Positions 1 to 5,561 of a stretch of 5,561 bases of DNA are shown in pieces (position 1 is the stretch's first letter; every line of letters begins with the position of its first letter). The stretch is taken from contig JAIBHQ010000077.1 in NCBI GenBank assembly GCA_020028595.1, positions 1 to 5,561 of the forward strand, in the 5' to 3' direction. The notes below the pieces were generated by a model that saw only the letters and a list, made by a program, of their open reading frames with translations, was not told the DNA's origin and made no database searches. The DNA comes from Nitrospirota bacterium. GTDB lineage: Bacteria > Nitrospirota > Nitrospiria > Nitrospirales > Nitrospiraceae. The position numbers were made by a program, and so were the translations under genes.

Positions 1-221
1 CGATCAACCCGCGGGATAACTACGGCCCCGTGACCGTGCCGGAGCATTCGTACTTCGTCATGGGCGACAATCGCGATCAAAGCCTCGACAGCCGTTTTTG
101 GGGGTACGTGCGCGAAGAAAAAATCAGAGGGCGGGCCCTGCGCATCTACTGGTCATGGAGCGGGCAGGGATCCTGGCAGGAATGGGTTCGATGGGAACGA
201 ATCGGCAAGGCGATTCAATGA
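1..221 (+). CDS. lepB: Signal peptidase I, C-terminal fragment (5' end outside window)
   Basis: This is the last 72 or so codons of a type I signal peptidase, the membrane-anchored serine/lysine protease that removes signal peptides from exported proteins on the outer face of the cytoplasmic membrane. The reading frame is open from base 3 to the TGA at 219-221, and the gene begins upstream of the window. The visible part reads RDNYGPVTVPEHSYFVMGDN and continues RDQSLDSRFWGYV; the GDNRDxSxDSRxWG block is the conserved 'box E' signature of the S26 family. It is followed by the usual short tail with the IYWSW motif. The catalytic Ser and Lys lie in the missing N-terminal part, so activity cannot be judged. 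An apparent start at 30 (GTG) is only an internal valine. The stop overlaps the next gene's start as ATGA (218-221), placing lepB at the head of, or within, the LPS-core operon. Family assignment is confident. Confidence 0.95.
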   Translation, partial: INPRDNYGPVTVPEHSYFVMGDNRDQSLDSRFWGYVREEKIRGRALRIYWSWSGQGSWQEWVRWERIGKAIQ

Positions 222-1262
222 CCCGGACCGGCACGACGGCATCAAAAAATCCGCGCGGCCGGGGAGGGGAATCGGGACGCCTGCCCGCCACGGACCTGCG
301 CGTACTGCAGCAGCACATTGCCAAGTTTCCGCAGGCGAGCGTGCTGGTCGTCGGAGACCTGATTCTCGATCATTACATCTGGGGCAAAGTCAGCCGGATT
401 TCTCCGGAAGCACCAGTGCCGATCGTGCACGTCGATTCGGAATCGCTGAAGCTAGGCGGGGCGGCCAACGTCTACAATAACATCGTGTCGCTCGGCGGCC
501 GGGCGGACCTGTGCGGCATCATCGGCTCTGATGAAGGCGGGCGGCAACTCCTGAAAGAATTGGGCACCAGGCGGCAGGGGCGGGGCGGCGTGGTCATCGA
601 TCCGGATCGCCCGACGACACGAAAAACCCGTGTCGTTGCGCATAACCAGCAGATCGTTCGTTATGACGTCGAAGGACGGACCGACATCACGGTGCAATCC
701 CAGCGACGGATCATCCGCTATATCGAGTCCCGCTTGCGCGACATCTCGTGCCTCGTGGTGTCGGATTACGCCAAAGGCGTCGTGACCGCAACACTGATGG
801 CCGACTTGACCCGTCTGGCGGCCTTGCGGCGCATTCCGATCATCGTGGACCCCAAGGTGGAACATTTCTCCTATTATAAAGGCGTCACGGTCGTCACCCC
901 CAACCATCTCGAAGCCGCGCAGGCCGCAGGCGTGCACGGGGATGACGACCAGACCGCGAACGAGGCCGGCGACATTCTTCGGAAACGGCTGGGGTGCGAG
1001 TGCGTCCTGATCACGCGGGGAGAGAAAGGCATGAGCCTCTTCGAGTCCAACGGCTCGCACTGGCACATTCCAACCGTGGCACGCCAGGTCTATGACGTGA
1101 CCGGCGCCGGCGACACCGCCATCGGCACTCTGGCCCTGGCGATGGCAAGCGGCGCGTCCATTCGAGACGGGGCCATCCTGGCCAATTACGCGGCCGGCAT
1201 CGTCGTCGGCATGGTCGGCACGGCAACCGTCACGGCGCAACAACTGACCGAGGCCTTGACGC

Positions 1263-1270
<8 letters not shown>
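218..1270 (+). CDS. hldA: D-glycero-beta-D-manno-heptose-7-phosphate kinase (RfaE domain I, stand-alone)
   Basis: A 350-residue PfkB/ribokinase-family sugar kinase that phosphorylates heptose-7-phosphate at C1 in ADP-heptose synthesis for the LPS inner core (cytoplasm). Diagnostic RfaE motifs: VVGDLILDHYIWGKVSRISP (residues 44-63) followed by EAPVPIV, the GGAANV substrate-binding motif (80-85), PTTRKTRVVAHNQQIVRYD (132-150), SDYAKG (182-187), DPK (211-213), TPNHLEA (227-233), TRGEKGMSLF (266-275), and DVTGAGDT (293-300), in which D299 is the expected catalytic base of the PfkB signature. The protein ends right after the kinase domain: the cytidylyltransferase-like second domain of E. coli HldE is absent. 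I chose ATG 218 because it overlaps the lepB stop (ATGA) and has a CAAGG purine stretch at 206-210. The frame is open further upstream, to an ATG at 98, but that part lies inside lepB. The first 25 residues are basic and low-complexity, and residues 117-124 (TRRQGRGG) look like a small arginine-rich insertion. It could be labelled rfaE1; the function is secure at family level. Confidence 0.93.
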
Positions 1271-3667
<2,397 letters not shown>

Positions 3668-3679
3668 GGGAACGCCCTG

Positions 3680-4519
3680 ATGCTGCATGACGTCAACATC
3701 GGCTCTTTCAAGGTGGGGGCGGCCCATCGCCACTTCCTGATCGCCGGCCCCTGCGTACTGGAAAGTGAAAAGCTGGCTTTGGAAACCGCGCAGCGCATCG
3801 CGGAAATCGCGCGCGCGCTTAATATTCCGTACATCTTCAAGTCGTCATACGACAAGGCGAACAGAAGTGCCGGATCCTCGTTTCGCGGGCCCGGGCTCAA
3901 AGACGGTCTGGCCATCCTCAAAAAAGTCAAAGACCAGATCGGCGTACCTGTGTTGACCGACGTGCACAGCGAGGACGAGGCCACGGAAGCGGGGACGGTT
4001 GTGGACGTGCTCCAAATTCCCGCCTTTCTCTGTCGACAGACCGATCTGCTGATCGCCGCCGCCAAAACAGGGAAGGTGGTGAACGTCAAGAAAGGCCAGT
4101 TCCTCTCTCCAGAGGAGATGTCCAACGTCGTGGCCAAACTGGAAGAAAGCGGCACTCGCCGGATCATCCTGACCGAACGGGGCACCACGTTCGGATACAA
4201 CAACCTGGTTGTCGATATGCGGGCCCTGCCGATCATGCGGAAATTCGGATACCCGGTGGTCTTCGACGCCACCCACAGCGTGCAATTGCCGGGCGGGGGA
4301 GGGACAAAGTCCTCCGGCCAGCGCGAGTTCGTCACGCCGCTCGCGTGCGCCGCGGCCGCGGCCGGCTGCGACGGATTTTTCATGGAAGTTCATCCCGATC
4401 CGGATCATGCACTCTCCGACGGCCCCAATATGGTTCCGTTGCATGACCTCAAAAAACTCCTGGAGCGGCTGATGCGGATCTGCCAGGCTGCCGGCAAGGG
4501 CGCGGAAAGCGACCGATGA
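3680..4519 (+). CDS. kdsA: 3-deoxy-8-phosphooctulonate synthase (Kdo-8-phosphate synthase), metal-dependent class
   Basis: A 279-residue cytoplasmic TIM-barrel aldolase that condenses phosphoenolpyruvate with arabinose-5-phosphate to Kdo-8-phosphate. Motifs: [12 protein letters not shown] (residues 19-30), [12 protein letters not shown] (52-63), FRGPGL (68-73), TDVHSEDEA (93-101), [13 protein letters not shown] (112-124), VNVKKGQF (134-141), [17 protein letters not shown] (165-181), [11 protein letters not shown] (196-206), [16 protein letters not shown] (234-249). The four ligands that define metal-dependent (class II) enzymes such as that of Aquifex aeolicus are all present at a constant offset: C25, H199, E236 and D247. 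The metal-independent E. coli type has Asn at the first position. It starts at ATG 3680, 12 bp after the pyrG stop, with GTAGGGG at 3664-3670 as a slightly distant ribosome-binding site that includes the pyrG stop codon. Its stop overlaps kdsD as ATGA. It is related to DAHP synthases, but the KANRS and NVKK motifs and the neighbours settle it as KdsA. Confidence 0.97.
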   Translation: MLHDVNIGSFKVGAAHRHFLIAGPCVLESEKLALETAQRIAEIARALNIPYIFKSSYDKANRSAGSSFRGPGLKDGLAILKKVKDQIGVPVLTDVHSEDEATEAGTVVDVLQIPAFLCRQTDLLIAAAKTGKVVNVKKGQFLSPEEMSNVVAKLEESGTRRIILTERGTTFGYNNLVVDMRALPIMRKFGYPVVFDATHSVQLPGGGGTKSSGQREFVTPLACAAAAAGCDGFFMEVHPDPDHALSDGPNMVPLHDLKKLLERLMRICQAAGKGAESDR

Positions 4520-5475
4520 GCATCCAGCAGGGGAAGCGGGTACTGGAAATCGAGGCGCGTGCGATCGCGGCGCTGGTGGACCGGCTGGATGACCGGTTCG
4601 CCAAGGCCATCGACCTGCTGCACCACTGCACAGGAAAGGTGGTCGTCTCGGGAATGGGAAAGTCCGGCCTGATCGGGCAAAAGATCGCCGCGACCCTGGC
4701 CAGCACGGGCACTCCGGCATTCTTCGTCCATCCCGCCGACGGCATTCATGGAGACCTGGGCATGCTGGCCAGGCAGGATGCGCTCCTGGCCATTTCGAAC
4801 AGCGGAGAAACGGAAGAAGTGCTCAAGCTCCTGCCGTTCATGAAACGGTTGAGCCTTCCCATTATTGCCCTCACGGGCCGGACCCAGTCCACGCTTGCGA
4901 AGAACAGCGATGTGGTGTTGGATGTCTCCGTCTCTGAGGAAGCCTGTCCGTTGGGGCTTGCCCCGACCTCGAGCACCACGGCCGCGCTGGCCATGGGAGA
5001 CGCCCTGGCGATTGCGCTGCTGCAGAAACGAGGCTTCAAGGAAGAGGACTTCGCGCAATTCCATCCGGGCGGCACGCTGGGCCGACGCCTGCTGTTCAAA
5101 GTTCGCGATCTCATGCACGCGGGGAGCGCGTTGCCGCGCGTTTCCGCAACCGCGTCTGCCCGGGACGCCATTCGTGAAATGACGTCGAAAAAACTCGGCA
5201 TGACCACGGTGGTCAACGCCAAGGGACAGCTTGCGGGCGTGATCACCGACGGCGATCTGCGCCGGTTTCTTGAGAAGGGAAACAGCCTGGCGAAGGCCAA
5301 GGCGAAGGACCTCGGCTGCGCATCCCCGCAAACCGTCCAGGCCGACGCCCTCGCCGCCAAGGCCCTGCAGACAATGGAGCAGTTTTCGATCACCTCGCTC
5401 GTGGTCGTGGATGAACGCAACCGCCTGGCAGGCGTGATTCACTTGCACGATCTGCTCAAAAGCGGCGTGGCCTGA
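4516..5475 (+). CDS. kdsD: D-arabinose-5-phosphate isomerase (KdsD/KpsF/GutQ family)
   Basis: A 319-residue cytoplasmic aldose-ketose isomerase converting ribulose-5-phosphate to arabinose-5-phosphate, the first committed substrate of Kdo synthesis. An N-terminal SIS domain (about 38-172) has [13 protein letters not shown] (44-56), [12 protein letters not shown] (72-83), ISNSGETEE (93-101) and [14 protein letters not shown] (142-155), followed by FHPGGTLGR (182-190). Two CBS domains follow (about 196-258 and 264-319), each ending in a G-V-I-x-D/H motif ([20 protein letters not shown]). Residues matching those implicated in catalysis in E. coli KdsD (K59, H88, E111, E152, H193) are present ten positions earlier: K49, H78, E101, E142, H183. 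Length is normal for SIS plus two CBS domains. Start ATG 4516 overlaps the kdsA stop (ATGA) with GGAAAG at 4504-4509 as ribosome-binding site. The family includes paralogues (kpsF, gutQ), but the kdsA neighbourhood favours kdsD. The CBS pair suggests ligand sensing; the ligand cannot be read from sequence. Confidence 0.95.
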   Translation: MSIQQGKRVLEIEARAIAALVDRLDDRFAKAIDLLHHCTGKVVVSGMGKSGLIGQKIAATLASTGTPAFFVHPADGIHGDLGMLARQDALLAISNSGETEEVLKLLPFMKRLSLPIIALTGRTQSTLAKNSDVVLDVSVSEEACPLGLAPTSSTTAALAMGDALAIALLQKRGFKEEDFAQFHPGGTLGRRLLFKVRDLMHAGSALPRVSATASARDAIREMTSKKLGMTTVVNAKGQLAGVITDGDLRRFLEKGNSLAKAKAKDLGCASPQTVQADALAAKALQTMEQFSITSLVVVDERNRLAGVIHLHDLLKSGVA

Positions 5476-5489
5476 TCGCCGGTTTCTCC

Positions 5490-5511
5490 GGGAGCAGGCC
5501 GGGAGCAGGCC
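5490..5511 (+). repeat. Two tandem copies of an 11-bp unit in the kdsD downstream spacer
   Basis: The unit GGGAGCAGGCC occurs perfectly twice in succession (5490-5500 and 5501-5511). Its first seven bases, GGGAGCA, recur at 5524-5530, where they include the last purines before the next start codon. The copies lie in the 54-bp spacer, the only sizeable non-coding stretch here. It may be simple slippage duplication; no function is claimed. Confidence 0.8.
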
Positions 5512-5513
5512 TG
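5495..5513 (+). other. Short GC-rich hairpin between kdsD and the next gene
   Basis: CAGGCC (5495-5500) pairs perfectly with GGCCTG (5508-5513) around a 7-base loop, GGGAGCA. The hairpin arises from the tandem repeat. It is not followed by a T-run (next bases are AAGCAAGG), so it does not look like an intrinsic terminator. It ends four bases before the Shine-Dalgarno region of the next gene, so it could affect initiation or mRNA stability, or be incidental. Confidence 0.45.
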
Positions 5514-5517
5514 AAGC

Positions 5518-5528
5518 AAGGAAGGGAG
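5518..5528 (+). promoter_or_regulatory. Shine-Dalgarno region for the gene starting at 5530 or 5536
   Basis: The purine run AAGGAAGGGAG holds two overlapping ribosome-binding candidates. AAGGA (5518-5522) sits 7 bases before ATG 5530, and GGGAG (5524-5528) sits 7 bases before the in-frame ATG 5536. Both starts are therefore well served and the sequence alone does not choose between them. Confidence 0.65.
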
Positions 5529-5529
5529 C

Positions 5530-5561
5530 ATGGGCATGCGCACGACGGACGCGCTCAAGCA
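5530..5561 (+). CDS. Start of a further operon gene, possibly Kdo-8-phosphate phosphatase (truncated by window end)
   Basis: An ATG at 5530, preceded by a strong purine-rich ribosome-binding region, opens a frame reading MGMRTTDALK before the window ends; a second in-frame ATG at 5536 is an equally good start. Only ten full codons are visible, too few for homology recognition. That a gene starts here is supported by the ribosome-binding site and the 54-bp spacing after kdsD. The guess of kdsC (HAD-family Kdo-8-phosphate phosphatase) rests only on context: it is the one Kdo step missing from this cluster, and kdsC commonly follows kdsD. An lpt gene or something unrelated is possible, so I give no symbol. 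Confidence 0.6.
   Translation, partial: MGMRTTDALK

Noticed and set aside
98..217. Possible N-terminal extension of the heptose kinase, with a start at 98
   Set aside because: It would overlap lepB by more than 120 bases in another frame and adds no conserved sequence; ATG 218 with the ATGA junction is the better start.
4349..4362. 14-bp perfect palindrome GCCGCGGCCGCGGC within kdsA
   Set aside because: It falls in a run of alanine codons (CAAAAAAG region of KdsA), where GC-rich codon use produces such palindromes by chance; no operator context.
3845..5448. Overlapping minus-strand open frames opposite kdsA and kdsD
   Set aside because: They are shadows of conserved plus-strand genes; their translations show no domain-like pattern and no clear ribosome-binding site.
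5495..5513. Hairpin after kdsD as a rho-independent terminator
   Set aside because: The stem is only 6 bp and is followed by AAGCAAGG rather than a T-run; a ribosome-binding site for the next gene follows at once, so the operon most likely continues.

Overview
The window is a single GC-rich, plus-strand gene cluster with almost no non-coding DNA. It carries the 3' end of a signal peptidase I gene (lepB), then rfaE1/hldA (heptose-7-phosphate kinase), kdsB (CMP-Kdo synthetase), pyrG (CTP synthase), kdsA (Kdo-8-phosphate synthase), kdsD/kpsF (arabinose-5-phosphate isomerase), and the first codons of another gene that is probably, but not provably, kdsC (Kdo-8-phosphate phosphatase). This is a chromosomal operon of a Gram-negative, LPS-producing bacterium. 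The pairing of kdsB-pyrG-kdsA-kdsD with lepB and a kinase-only rfaE1, the protein flavour and the GC-rich codon use suggest Nitrospirota (Nitrospira-like) or a deltaproteobacterial-type lineage. That placement is inferred from memory of gene orders, not from a search.

Layout: 1-221 lepB C-terminus; 218-1270 hldA; 1263-2069 kdsB; 2066-3667 pyrG; 3680-4519 kdsA; 4516-5475 kdsD; 5476-5529 a 54-bp spacer with a tandem repeat, a small hairpin and a purine-rich Shine-Dalgarno region; 5530 onward the next gene, cut by the window end. Four of the five complete junctions are overlapping stop/start pairs (three ATGA, one 8-bp overlap) and the fifth gap is 12 bp, so the genes are almost certainly cotranscribed and probably translationally coupled. 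No promoter or terminator is visible inside the window.

The genes form one metabolic unit. KdsD turns ribulose-5-phosphate into arabinose-5-phosphate, KdsA condenses that with phosphoenolpyruvate to Kdo-8-phosphate, KdsC (not proven here) removes the phosphate, and KdsB activates Kdo with CTP, the product of PyrG. HldA supplies the parallel heptose branch of the LPS inner core. All catalytic residues I could place by alignment from memory are present, so every complete gene looks functional. I found no mobile element, CRISPR array, RNA gene or novel defence-type system. This is ordinary core-metabolism DNA, and the findings below are correspondingly modest.
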